From the NCBI GenBank assembly GCA_937991945.1, contig CALKLO010000025.1:1-64000 (forward strand): a stretch of 64,000 nucleotides of DNA, in the 5' to 3' direction. This DNA comes from an uncultured Granulosicoccus sp. (lineage in GTDB: Bacteria > Pseudomonadota > Gammaproteobacteria > Granulosicoccales > Granulosicoccaceae). Shown here piece by piece: positions 49,975 through 58,040 of the stretch (positions are counted from its first letter, which is position 1; each line of letters starts with the position of its first letter). The notes beneath the pieces were generated by a model that saw only the letters and a list, made by a program, of their open reading frames with translations, had not been told where the DNA came from and did no database searches. Both the position numbers and the translations under genes were made by a program.

Positions 49975-50301
49975 TTACGCGTTTTCATCCAAAAATTCAG
50001 TCAGTTGGGCTTTGTTAAGGCCACCGATCTTGGTGCTTTCTACACTTCCATTCTTAAAAAGCATTAATGTTGGGATGCTACGAATGCCGTACTTAGGCGG
50101 CGTGTTGGGATTCTCGTCTATATTCATCTTAACGATTTTTACTTTTCCAACGTACGAAGGGGCGACATCTTCTAGTACAGGTGTGATTGCTTTACACGGT
50201 CCGCACCACTCTGCCCAGTAGTCCACTAGCACAGGCACATCTGAATTAAGAACTTCTTCTTCGAAGGTCGCATCCGTAATAGGAGTAATATGGTCGCTCA
50301 T
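49975..50301 (-). CDS. trxA: Thioredoxin
   Basis: A 108-residue cytosolic dithiol reductant, full length for TrxA. The redox site 'DYWAEWCGPCKAITPVLEDVA' contains the canonical WCGPC. The cis-Pro loop 'YGIRSIPTLMLFKNGSV' and the C-terminal helix 'GGLNKAQLTEFLDENA' are standard. ATG 50301 is preceded by GAGG. The gene is upstream of rho and divergent from the rhlB-like helicase gene, reproducing the conserved trxA/rho/rhlB neighbourhood of gammaproteobacteria. Confidence 0.98.
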   Translation of the reverse strand: MSDHITPITDATFEEEVLNSDVPVLVDYWAEWCGPCKAITPVLEDVAPSYVGKVKIVKMNIDENPNTPPKYGIRSIPTLMLFKNGSVESTKIGGLNKAQLTEFLDENA

Positions 50302-50600
50302 CTGAACCTCAGTGTTTATCGTTTAAGCCACTAGTGCTGGAAATACAACATTAGGGGCTGTGAGTAATTTTCGCTTATCTATAACGTTTTACGGTATGTA
50401 CTGACAACGCTCTAATCAAGCGTACGAGCAAGAAAAGACAGTAACGTTCATTTAATCGCTGCAAAAACCACCGAAAAGGTGGCCGAGTGGTCGATTTAAC
50501 TAACCAGTCCTAACAAAACCGGTGAACTAACACGACTTGTACCGCAAACAACGAGCCCGTAAAGGGCCTCTACTTTATCAGATCGCATGGCCCAGATTGC
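50302..50600. other. 299-base divergent intergenic region between trxA and the rhlB-like gene
   Basis: Contains the proposed trxA promoter at 50378-50407. It also holds the small hairpins CCACC-GAAAA-GGTGG (50468-50482) and GCCC-GTAAA-GGGC (50555-50567), and a stretch near 50481 that resembles a tRNA D-arm but has no other tRNA parts. No gene seen. Confidence 0.5.
50378..50407 (-). promoter_or_regulatory. Candidate sigma-70 promoter for trxA
   Basis: On the minus strand TTGTCA (-35, at 50402-50407) and TATAGA (-10, at 50378-50383) are separated by 18 bases. Transcription would start near 50371, giving a leader of about 70 bases before the trxA ATG. Confidence 0.5.
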
Positions 50601-52082
50601 ATGACTAATACACCCAAAGACGAAACATCCGACTCTTCTGCCAAGAATGCGGTTGCGACAACCTTTCGCGAACTGAATCTTCCAGAACCCTTGCTCAAAG
50701 CAACGGATGAACTGGGCTTTAGCAACTGCACAGAAATCCAAGGCCTCTCACTTCCCGTCATTGCACGAGGCAGTGACATAGCCGCACAGGCACAAACCGG
50801 AACCGGCAAAACGGCCGCTTTTTTGTTAGGTAGCTTTGCCCGCCTGCTCAATCACGAACCTTCAGAACGCCGCAAGGATCAACCTCGCATGTTGGTCATT
50901 GCACCCACCCGCGAACTGGCCATGCAAATAAAGAAAGATGCGGACTCGCTGGGCAAGTACACCGATTTGAAATGCTCGGTGGTTTATGGCGGTATCGATT
51001 ATGACAAACAACGAAAGGAACTCGCTGCTGGCGTCGATGTGCTTATCGGCACCCCAGGGCGGCTGATCGACTACTTCAAGCAAAAAGTGTTTGATTTACA
51101 AAAACTAGAAATCTGCGTGCTGGACGAAGCCGATCGCATGTTCGACCTAGGCTTCATCGCAGATATCCGATTTTTACTTCGACGCATGCCTCCTCCTGGA
51201 GAGCGTCGCAGCATGTTGTTTTCCGCCACCTTGTCGCATCGAGTCATGGAATTGGCGTACGAGCACATGGATAACCCTGAGCCCATCAAAACAGAAACCA
51301 CAGGCGTTACGGCTGAAGGTGTCAGTCAATCGTTATATCAACCCGCCAGTGATGAAAAAATCCCTCTGTTGTTAGGCCTGCTGGGAACCCTAAAGCCGCC
51401 TAGAGCCATTGTTTTCGTCAATACAAAGCGTGCAGCGGAAAAAATTGAAGGGTTTTTACTCGGCAACGATGTTGCCTGCGGAACACTCTCAGGCGATGTT
51501 CGCCAAAGTAAACGACAACGCATCCTTGCAGACTTTACGGCTGGAAACCTGCCTGTGCTCATTGCAACCGATGTCGCTGCCCGCGGTCTACACATTGATG
51601 ATGTGACCCATGTATTCAACTACGACCTTCCGCAACAAGCCGAAGATTATGTTCACCGTATTGGTCGAACTGCTCGTGCTGGAACCCAAGGTGTTGCAGT
51701 GAGTTTTGCTTGCGAAAATTACTCGTTTTCACTGCCTGAAATTCAGCAATACATCGGTCAAAGTATTCCGCTAGAAATGATTACGGACGAACTACTCGTT
51801 ACGCCTAAGCCGGCAAAACGCGTAGAGCGTGACCGCGCTAGCAGCGGACCTCCGGGTAAGAACCCTCGCGGATCAAACCGTAACCGGCCTAAACCGTCAC
51901 CTAAAAGTTCGAACCCATCGCCAAAGCCTGCATCAAGTGACAGCGCAGCTGCTAGCGATGCGCCAAAACCTAAGAAACGCAGACGCCGCAGCAAGCCTGC
52001 GGGTGATGGTGGTGAGAATGCGTCAAATAACAATCAAACGACTGACAATTCTTCCAATAACAAACCGAAACCTACTGAATAA
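50601..52082 (+). CDS. rhlB: DEAD-box ATP-dependent RNA helicase, RhlB-like
   Basis: A 493-residue helicase. The Q motif is 'LGFSNCTEIQGLSLPVIARG', motif I 'AAQAQTGTGKTAAFLL', Ia 'VIAPTRELAMQIKKDA', II 'VLDEADRMFDLGF' and III 'LFSATLSHRVME'. The second RecA domain ends in 'DYVHRIGRTARAGTQGVAVSF'. The last ~100 residues are a disordered basic tail rich in Pro, Ser, Asn and Lys/Arg (KPKKRRRRSKPAGDG) that probably binds RNA or protein. Position opposite trxA-rho supports RhlB, the degradosome helicase, over RhlE or SrmB. No strong ribosome site precedes ATG 50601. Confidence 0.9.
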   Translation: MTNTPKDETSDSSAKNAVATTFRELNLPEPLLKATDELGFSNCTEIQGLSLPVIARGSDIAAQAQTGTGKTAAFLLGSFARLLNHEPSERRKDQPRMLVIAPTRELAMQIKKDADSLGKYTDLKCSVVYGGIDYDKQRKELAAGVDVLIGTPGRLIDYFKQKVFDLQKLEICVLDEADRMFDLGFIADIRFLLRRMPPPGERRSMLFSATLSHRVMELAYEHMDNPEPIKTETTGVTAEGVSQSLYQPASDEKIPLLLGLLGTLKPPRAIVFVNTKRAAEKIEGFLLGNDVACGTLSGDVRQSKRQRILADFTAGNLPVLIATDVAARGLHIDDVTHVFNYDLPQQAEDYVHRIGRTARAGTQGVAVSFACENYSFSLPEIQQYIGQSIPLEMITDELLVTPKPAKRVERDRASSGPPGKNPRGSNRNRPKPSPKSSNPSPKPASSDSAAASDAPKPKKRRRRSKPAGDGGENASNNNQTTDNSSNNKPKPTE

Positions 52083-52151
52083 GCGGTAATTTCGTCATTA
52101 TTGTGGCCTTTGCAGGCAAAAGCAGTAGACTGATCTTAGCGGCAACACCTT

Positions 52152-52170
52152 CTGCCATCGCCAATGGCAG
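52152..52170 (+). terminator. Hairpin between the rhlB-like and csp genes
   Basis: CTGCCAT and ATGGCAG form a 7-pair perfect stem with the loop CGCCA, 69 bases past the helicase stop. A TTTTT run lies about 12 bases later. It is either a helicase terminator or part of the csp leader. Confidence 0.35.
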
Positions 52171-52218
52171 GCATATGCGCATTTTTGTTGCAGCATGGTT
52201 CATTGACGAGGTCAGAAA

Positions 52219-52422
52219 ATGTCTACAGGTACAGTTAAGTGGTTTAACGAAGCAAAAGGATTTGGCTTCTTGGCTCAGGACAACGGCGGTGCAGATGTAT
52301 TCGTGCACTTCTCGGCAATAAAGTCAGAAGGCTTTAAGACTCTCAATGAAGGTCAGAAAGTGACTTTCGACGTTGAAGATGGCGCAAAAGGCCCGCAGGC
52401 AACTAGCGTCGTTCCTGAATAA
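52219..52422 (+). CDS. Cold-shock domain protein (CspA family)
   Basis: A 67-residue single cold-shock domain that binds single-stranded RNA/DNA and melts RNA structure. RNP1 is '[12 protein letters not shown]' and RNP2 'DVFVHFSAI'; the start '[17 protein letters not shown]' and the end '[10 protein letters not shown]' are typical. A GAGG ribosome site is eight bases before the ATG. Several Csp paralogues normally exist in gammaproteobacteria and the sequence does not say whether this one is cold induced. A short helicase-to-csp distance (136 bases) with a hairpin suggests separate transcription. Confidence 0.96.
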   Translation: MSTGTVKWFNEAKGFGFLAQDNGGADVFVHFSAIKSEGFKTLNEGQKVTFDVEDGAKGPQATSVVPE

Positions 52423-52439
52423 ACCTCTTCAGGCGGCAG

Positions 52440-52468
52440 GGTTCGGCAATAGCGAACCTATTCCGAAC
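52440..52468 (+). terminator. Competing hairpins after csp
   Basis: GGTTCG (52440-52445) can pair with CGAACC (52453-52458), while the overlapping GTTCGG (52441-52446) can pair with CCGAAC (52463-52468). The two are mutually exclusive. They begin 17 bases after the csp stop; no T-run follows. Confidence 0.3.
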
Positions 52469-52587
52469 TAACCCTACATCTAACTTTCTAGCAGGCGAGC
52501 ACTCTTAGCTTAGAGCCTCGATTGCTTTATTTGGATAAAAATACAGCTGTGTTACGACTTGTAACTGCTGTAGGTGGCTCCTTGGCC

Positions 52588-52593
52588 TATAAT
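52588..52593 (+). promoter_or_regulatory. Consensus -10 box upstream of the PCMT-like gene
   Basis: A perfect TATAAT lies 74 bases before ATG 52667. The hexamer 17 bases upstream (CTGCTG) is a poor -35. Transcription starting near 52600 would exclude the ORF-track start at 52574 and supports ATG 52667. Confidence 0.4.
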
Positions 52594-52666
52594 TCGCTGT
52601 GTAACCAACGATAAGTTGATAGCAGCGACTCCTTATCTTAACCATACAAATTTGTCGGTAGCTCAA

Positions 52667-53329
52667 ATGGATTTACAACAAGCCCGTAGTAACATGATCG
52701 AGCAGCAGGTACGCCCTTGGGACGTACTAGATCAGCGTGTTCTTGATGTACTTGCAGAGATTCCAAGAGAAGCGTTTGTTGACGAACAGCATCGCGGCGT
52801 TGCCTACAGTGATTTCCCCCTGCCTATTGGCCATGGGCAGCATATGCTTAAGCCGACCGTTGAAGGCCGCTTACTACAAGCCCTGCTTCTCGAAGTCACC
52901 GATTCTGTTTTGGAAATTGGCACCGGCAGCGGTTTTATAACGGCCTGTCTTGCACGGCTATCAGCTCAGGTTGAAAGCATTGAAATCATCCCAGCCCTTG
53001 CTGAAGCCGCTGCAGCTCGAATTTCGGCGCGCGGTATCAGCAATGTCACGGTACTGCAACAAGACGCTACTGCCTCTTGGGATGCCAAAGACGGGTATGA
53101 CGCCATTGCATTTTCAGGTGCGGTGCCATCCATACCTGACTATTACAAGAACAAACTGAACGTGGGTGGTCGCCTTTTTGCTTTTATTGGCGAAAGTACA
53201 CAACCTGCGATGGAAGCTGTGCTCATCACACGTATAAGAGACACTGAATGGAGTCGCGAGAGCTTGTTCGAGACTTCAGTAGACCCATTAATCAACTTCG
53301 ATTCCGAATCACCTAGCTTCGTATTCTGA
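52667..53329 (+). CDS. Protein-L-isoaspartate O-methyltransferase-like protein
   Basis: A 220-residue SAM-dependent methyltransferase. ATG 52667 gives the family start 'MDLQQARSNMIEQQVRPWDV'. 'VLDVLAEIPREAFVDEQHRG' and 'YSDFPLPIGHGQHMLKPTVEGRLLQAL' follow, then SAM motif I 'VLEIGTGSGFITACLARLSA'. PCMT repairs isoaspartyl residues in aged proteins. In this short branch, found next to tolC in many gammaproteobacteria, the usual substrate-site residues are partly altered, so true repair activity is not certain. The tolC gene starts 8 bases after its stop, so the two are likely co-transcribed. Confidence 0.85.
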   Translation: MDLQQARSNMIEQQVRPWDVLDQRVLDVLAEIPREAFVDEQHRGVAYSDFPLPIGHGQHMLKPTVEGRLLQALLLEVTDSVLEIGTGSGFITACLARLSAQVESIEIIPALAEAAAARISARGISNVTVLQQDATASWDAKDGYDAIAFSGAVPSIPDYYKNKLNVGGRLFAFIGESTQPAMEAVLITRIRDTEWSRESLFETSVDPLINFDSESPSFVF

Positions 53330-53337
53330 CAATCATT

Positions 53338-54684
53338 ATGGAAAAAACATCGGTAACTTCTTTTCCAACCGCTCGATTTCATCGGCTTAGCATTTGTGCA
53401 GCGGTGGTAGCCAGTTCGCTACTCATAGGCAATACACACGCCGCAGATTTACGAGAAGTATACGAACAGGCTAAGACCTACGACGCCGAATATCGTCGGG
53501 CTAAATTTGATCAAGACGCCGCTATAGAGCGGGTGCCATTGGCTAAATCTGCCTTCAAGCCACAACTCACCTTTGGCGCTGAAGCTGGAATCGTTTCTCA
53601 AAGCAACGACGGCGATGGTTCTTATCAAGACACAGCCTTAAGCCTTTCGCTGTCTCAATCGATTTATAACCGCTCTGACAAGAAACTCATTGATCAAGCG
53701 AAAATTGGTGTTCTGCAAGCAGACGCGCAGTATGCGGCTATCGGGCAAACGCTTATTTTGCGCGTGGCTACCGCCTACTTCGATGTTCTGCGAGCACAAG
53801 CGACTCTGGAGTTTAGCCAATCTGAGCTCCAAGCCATCAGCCGACAAAAAGAACAAGCAGAAAGACGATTTGACGTCGGGCTTGTTCCCATCACAGACGT
53901 ACGGTCTGCTCAGGCACAATTCGACTTAGCGACGGCTCAGGAAATTGCAGCGTCTAACCAGTTATCTACTGCTCGTGAAGCACTGCTGCTAATCAGTGGT
54001 TTAAATACTAATAACTTGGCAACGCTTGCTAGCGACTTACCGCTGACGCCCCCACAGCCTGCCGACATCGACCAATGGGTCAAAATAGCTAAAGAACAAA
54101 ACCTAGAATTGGTTATTGCACGGCTTGCATCAGAAAGCAGCAATACACAAATCGATATTGAACGAGCTAACAAAAGGCCCACTCTCGATTTAGTGGGCAC
54201 GGCTGCAACCACGACTACCGGTCAACTGGGACGCAATGACGTAGACCGCGGCGAGATATCACTGCAGTTTAGTCTTCCCATTCTCACTGGCGGGCGTGTT
54301 AGTGCTTTGGTAGCGCAGGCACGAGCGCAAGCACAAGCGGCCTCTGAAGATTTAATTGCACAGGAACGTGCGACTACCCAACAAACCCGCGACGGTTACC
54401 GCGGTGTCGAAGCGTCAATTAGTCTGGCCAATGCGCTTCGTCAGGCACTGGTATCGACGCAAAAATCTGCCGAAGCCACTGAAGCGGGTTTTCGAGCGGG
54501 TACGCGCACCTCTGTAGAAGTATTGCAAGCCTTACGTGACACATACAGCGCTCGCTCCGACTATGCAGGCGCCCGTTACGATTACATTATTAACTCTCTG
54601 AATTTGAAAGCTGCATCCGGTACATTAAGCGAAGACGATATTTTCGGTATCAATCGTTTTCTGGTTACCGAAGAAACTAACTAA
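53338..54684 (+). CDS. tolC: TolC family outer-membrane channel protein
   Basis: A 448-residue outer-membrane factor for type I secretion and RND/ABC efflux. The signal peptide 'RLSICAAVVASSLLIGNTHA' is followed by 'ADLREVYEQAKTYDAEYRRA', a classical TolC N-terminus. Two repeats of long coiled helices follow ('LRAQATLEFSQSELQAISRQKEQAERRFDVGLVPITDVRSAQAQFDLA' and 'LRQALVSTQKSAEATEAGFRAGTRTSVEVLQALRDTYSARSDYAGARYDYIINSLNLKAASG'), separated by beta-barrel strands. It lies between the PCMT-like gene and the lipid A acyltransferase gene. It can serve the RND pair at the window start. Confidence 0.94.
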   Translation: MEKTSVTSFPTARFHRLSICAAVVASSLLIGNTHAADLREVYEQAKTYDAEYRRAKFDQDAAIERVPLAKSAFKPQLTFGAEAGIVSQSNDGDGSYQDTALSLSLSQSIYNRSDKKLIDQAKIGVLQADAQYAAIGQTLILRVATAYFDVLRAQATLEFSQSELQAISRQKEQAERRFDVGLVPITDVRSAQAQFDLATAQEIAASNQLSTAREALLLISGLNTNNLATLASDLPLTPPQPADIDQWVKIAKEQNLELVIARLASESSNTQIDIERANKRPTLDLVGTAATTTTGQLGRNDVDRGEISLQFSLPILTGGRVSALVAQARAQAQAASEDLIAQERATTQQTRDGYRGVEASISLANALRQALVSTQKSAEATEAGFRAGTRTSVEVLQALRDTYSARSDYAGARYDYIINSLNLKAASGTLSEDDIFGINRFLVTEETN

Positions 54685-54702
54685 TAAACTGTGTATTGAT
54701 GG

Positions 54703-55656
54703 TTGGTGCAACAACAGCCCGCAAATAAACCGACCCAGCCCGTTGCTAGCAAATTTCGCTGGCAAAGCTACGTAGCCCCTAGGTTTTGGCCAACCTGGCT
54801 GGGGTTCGGTTTTTTCTATTTAATGACCCGCCTGCCCTTCCCTCTTGTGATGAAAGTGGGGCGCGGCATGGGTGCGCTCATGTATCGCTTGCTAGCGAGC
54901 CGAAGACGCATCACTCAAATCAATATAAAACTCGCCTTCCCTGATTATTCACAAACTGAATGCGATTCACTAGCTCGCTCAGCCTTTGCTCATTTGGGCA
55001 TGGCTACCGCAGAAACTGCATGGATTTGGTTTCGACAAGTAGATGGTATTAGCGATGTGAAATTCGTGGGTGCGGAGCACGTTGACAACGCTCTAGCTGC
55101 CGGCAAAGGCGTCATTTTGCTGCAAGCTCATTTCACCGTGCTCGAACTGTGTGGTGCACTGGTGGGCGGTCGCTGGCCTGTGTCAGCCGTATACGATCCG
55201 CCAAAAAACCCTCTGTTTGCAGACTATTTGTACGCGCAACGCTCAAGGCATTTAAGCGGTCTTATCGACAATCGTGGTATCCGCGAAATGGTTCGCTGCC
55301 TACGACGAGGAGAAATGGTCTGGTACTCCCCCGATCAAAGCGTATCGACCAATCACGGCGGCATTGTGACTCGCTACTTTGATCAGCCTGCGTTAACCAC
55401 TAGCGGTACTGCCAGAATATTAAAAATGACCGGGGCAACCATTATCCCCTTTGTGCCAACACGCTCTGACGACGGTACTCGCTATACGCTCTCCTTTGGA
55501 GAGCCACTAAAGCTCGATAGCACTGACCCACTTGAGGCTACGCAACAAGTGAACGACCTCCTAGAGGCTCAGGTACGCACTCAACCCGAACAATACCTGT
55601 GGGCACACAAACGCTTTAAACAGCCCTCTGCTGACCATGCCAACCCGTATAGGTAG
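54703..55656 (+). CDS. lpxL: Lipid A biosynthesis acyltransferase (LpxL/HtrB family)
   Basis: A 317-residue inner-membrane enzyme that adds a secondary acyl chain to Kdo2-lipid IVA. One N-terminal membrane segment ('WPTWLGFGFFYLMTRLPFPLV') precedes the acyltransferase domain. The catalytic H-x4-E motif is in 'GVILLQAHFTVLELCGALVGG'. 'YSPDQSVSTNHGGIVTRYFDQPALTTSGTARILKMTGATIIPF' is the family's second half. The start codon is uncertain (TTG 54703 or GTG 54706; no clear ribosome site). It overlaps the waaA gene by 20 bases, which fits coupled synthesis of the Kdo-lipid A core. Confidence 0.9.
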   Translation: MVQQQPANKPTQPVASKFRWQSYVAPRFWPTWLGFGFFYLMTRLPFPLVMKVGRGMGALMYRLLASRRRITQINIKLAFPDYSQTECDSLARSAFAHLGMATAETAWIWFRQVDGISDVKFVGAEHVDNALAAGKGVILLQAHFTVLELCGALVGGRWPVSAVYDPPKNPLFADYLYAQRSRHLSGLIDNRGIREMVRCLRRGEMVWYSPDQSVSTNHGGIVTRYFDQPALTTSGTARILKMTGATIIPFVPTRSDDGTRYTLSFGEPLKLDSTDPLEATQQVNDLLEAQVRTQPEQYLWAHKRFKQPSADHANPYR

Positions 55657-56896
55657 CATCGCGCCCCCACCTGGGCTGTATCGATTCCTAATTCGGTTAG
55701 TCAGCCCTGTTCTCTTAGGTTATACGGTTTGGCGATCGTACAAAGATGGTGGCACTCGATACTTCCGTGAGCGCCTCGGTCTCTATAGCCAGCAAGCAAC
55801 GAACAAAACTAACCCTCAGCGACTATGGGTACATGCCGCATCGGTAGGTGAAGTAATTACCGTGCTACCTCTGGTTGAATCATGGCTTGCGCGCAGCGCA
55901 GGCGACGTGCTGTTCACCACCGGTACGCCAACAGGTGCCGCTGTACTTGCACAACACAATTTAACCGGCGTGCAACATCAGTATTTACCCATTGATTTCC
56001 CCGGGGCCTGCCAACGTTTTATTCAGCGTGCGCAAATAAGCCAAGCATGGATAGTTGAAACTGAAATTTGGCCTTGGTTGTATTCAACTTGCGCACAGCA
56101 TGGTGTATCGCTAAGTATCATCAATGGGCGTTTATCGAATAAAACCAGTAAACAAGCCGATGGGGTATTAGCCAGTAGTTATCGACAGGCTTTGAGCCCT
56201 GTGCGAATTTTGGCGCGATCTAACGACGACAAAGAACGATTTATACGCTTAGGTGCCAATCCGGACAATGTAGAGGTAGCTGGAGACCTGAAGTATTCCA
56301 GCAACACTGACACCACGAAAACACACAGCATTATTGAGCGTCCTTATGTTCTGGCCGCATCAACACACGCCGATGAAGAAACACAAATTGCCATTGCTTG
56401 GATGCAAGCTAAATGCAACGACACACTGCTAGTGATCGCGCCACGCCACCCTGAGCGAGGCCCAGCAATTTACGAGCAATTAAATAAACATGGGTATTCA
56501 GTATTACTGCGCAGCAGCAATGAATCGCCCTTACCCAGCCATGATATTTACATTGCCGATACATTGGGTGAGCTGGCTGTTTTGTACCAGTATGCTAAAG
56601 GTGCTTTTGTTGGCGGCTCACTGATAGAGCGAGGCGGACACAACATTATGGAACCTGCCCGCGTAGCTTGCCCCACTATTGTTGGGCAGCATACGTTCAA
56701 CTTTGACGTTATGGTCTTGCGTATGCAAAACGCCAATGCGCTAACCGTTGCAAAAACAGCAATCGACATTGCTGGATTTTTTGTTAGAGCCAGCAAGAAT
56801 GATGATGAGCTTGCAGCGATGGCTATGAATGCAAAAAACATCAGCGACGCTGACACACAACACGCATTGGACATTTATCAGGGCTTACTGTTTTAA
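55637..56896 (+). CDS. waaA: 3-deoxy-D-manno-octulosonic acid transferase (Kdo transferase)
   Basis: A 419-residue GT-B enzyme (also KdtA) that puts Kdo on lipid IVA at the inner membrane. The N-terminal segment 'GLYRFLIRLVSPVLLGYTVW' is the membrane-associated part. 'ERLGLYS' and 'LWVHAASVGEVITVLPLVESWL' contain the catalytic-site Glu and the known H-A-x-S-V-G-E motif, followed by 'LFTTGTPTGAAVL', 'YLPIDFPGACQRFIQR', 'AWIVETEIWPWLYSTCAQHG' and 'GGSLIERGGHNIMEPARVACPTIVGQHTFNF'. The ATG lies 20 bases inside the end of the lpxL gene. The Kdo kinase gene kdkA is convergent after a 39-base gap. Confidence 0.95.
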   Translation: MPTRIGSIAPPPGLYRFLIRLVSPVLLGYTVWRSYKDGGTRYFRERLGLYSQQATNKTNPQRLWVHAASVGEVITVLPLVESWLARSAGDVLFTTGTPTGAAVLAQHNLTGVQHQYLPIDFPGACQRFIQRAQISQAWIVETEIWPWLYSTCAQHGVSLSIINGRLSNKTSKQADGVLASSYRQALSPVRILARSNDDKERFIRLGANPDNVEVAGDLKYSSNTDTTKTHSIIERPYVLAASTHADEETQIAIAWMQAKCNDTLLVIAPRHPERGPAIYEQLNKHGYSVLLRSSNESPLPSHDIYIADTLGELAVLYQYAKGAFVGGSLIERGGHNIMEPARVACPTIVGQHTFNFDVMVLRMQNANALTVAKTAIDIAGFFVRASKNDDELAAMAMNAKNISDADTQHALDIYQGLLF

Positions 56897-56935
56897 CCCA
56901 ACCAATGAATGCTTGCTGACAAAAGCTGCCTTTAG

Positions 56936-57742
56936 TTAGTGTTGTGCCATGTCATTAGACAACTTCGTCGCCCAATTTTTTTCTAAGATCTGAAAGCCAT
57001 CTTTTAGCGTTTGCTGGAACGCATCTCCAGATTCAGCGCCTGCTTGCTTAGCAAGCTTGTCCAAAGAACGCTCTAGACGCTTGATATTTTGTTTGCACCA
57101 ACCGCTATCGAGACTGTTTGGCACGGTACGAAACCGAGCTCGGTCAAAGTCTATTAGCGAGACTAACCCCGACTCATCTATCATTATATTGTGCGCATTC
57201 AAATCCGCGTGAAAAACACCCTGCGCGTGGAATGTTGCAATACTCTGCCCTACCGCTGCCCACAGATTCTCTTCTAGGGAATCGCCTCTTTGCAGATGTT
57301 CTGCCATTGTTAGACCTGCCAACCGGTGAGTCACTAAACTGGCTTGGTAGCTGTACCCGTTAACTTCAACACGACACGCGTAGGGTATCGGTGCGGGTAA
57401 TTGCTTTTCTTTTAATAACGTTAAGAGCTCGTACTCACGTATTGCGCGTGTTCTGGATAGACCCGTGTAGCAGTAGCGTGCGGCGGTTATTTTTCTGATT
57501 AAACCGCCACGTCTGTAATGACGCAACACTAACGGTTGCTCATTCAACGTTAGGAAAAACGTATTGCCTCGACCCGCCCCTGCTAGGCCTGTAATTTTGC
57601 CTTGAGCTCGGAGTTTTTCTTCATCGAAAACGTCGACGTCGAAGCGCGGTGAACTGTCGCGAGCATAACGCCAGTAAACACCAGCTTTCGGGTCTACTTG
57701 GGTAATAGAACGCTTCAATGTTTTTTTCGCGCCCACCGACAA
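56936..57742 (-). CDS. kdkA: 3-deoxy-D-manno-octulosonic acid kinase
   Basis: A 268-residue lipopolysaccharide kinase of the InaA/KdkA family that phosphorylates Kdo in the core. The glycine-rich/ATP side shows 'LAGAGRGNTFFLTLNEQPLVLRHYRRGGL', and the catalytic loop is 'HAQGVFHADLNAHNIMIDESGLVSLIDFDRARF', with the H-x-D-x5-N and D-F-D residues intact. Its adjacency to waaA supports KdkA over other LPS kinases. The start is TTG 57742 with a weak ribosome site; no ATG is near. Confidence 0.9.
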   Translation of the reverse strand: MSVGAKKTLKRSITQVDPKAGVYWRYARDSSPRFDVDVFDEEKLRAQGKITGLAGAGRGNTFFLTLNEQPLVLRHYRRGGLIRKITAARYCYTGLSRTRAIREYELLTLLKEKQLPAPIPYACRVEVNGYSYQASLVTHRLAGLTMAEHLQRGDSLEENLWAAVGQSIATFHAQGVFHADLNAHNIMIDESGLVSLIDFDRARFRTVPNSLDSGWCKQNIKRLERSLDKLAKQAGAESGDAFQQTLKDGFQILEKNWATKLSNDMAQH

Positions 57743-57754
57743 ATCGACTCAGTT

Positions 57755-57958
57755 CTAAACCTTGCTGGAGGACTGCCCTTTAGCTTCCACTAGGCGATAC
57801 ACCGTACCGCAATATGAGCAAGTGGCTTCCGGTGAGTCGTCCAACGGTATGAATACGCGAGGGTGACTATTCCACAACGATGAATCAGGCGTTGGGCAGT
57901 GTAGAGGAAGCTCGTCTCGGGTGACTTCGACGAGAGACTGGGCATTCGGCTGTTGCAT
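57755..57958 (-). CDS. Small zf-CHCC zinc-finger domain protein
   Basis: A 67-residue protein with the zf-CHCC layout 'LPLHCPTPDSSLWNSHPRVFIPL' then 'ATCSYCGTVYRL': one Cys, one His and a C-x-x-C that together can bind a metal. ATG 57958 is used; the track's TTG two codons upstream is also possible. Homologues occur in mitochondrial complex I (NDUFS6) and as stand-alone bacterial proteins of unknown role. It lies 12 bases upstream of kdkA on the same strand and 82 bases downstream of glnE. Confidence 0.88.
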   Translation of the reverse strand: MQQPNAQSLVEVTRDELPLHCPTPDSSLWNSHPRVFIPLDDSPEATCSYCGTVYRLVEAKGQSSSKV

Positions 57959-58040
57959 GAGCAAGCGGACCTGTATAAACGTTTAGACGGGTGTAGTGTA
58001 CGTCAACCCACCCATCAATGATTGATTCGGGCGCTATCGG

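Noticed and set aside
50478-50510. tRNA-like D-arm string (GGTGGCCGAGTGGTCGATTTAA) in the trxA/rhlB gap
   Set aside because: It fits the serine/leucine tRNA A-box, but no T-arm (GGTTCGAATCC type), anticodon stem or acceptor stem could be found around it. It is probably chance or a decayed remnant.
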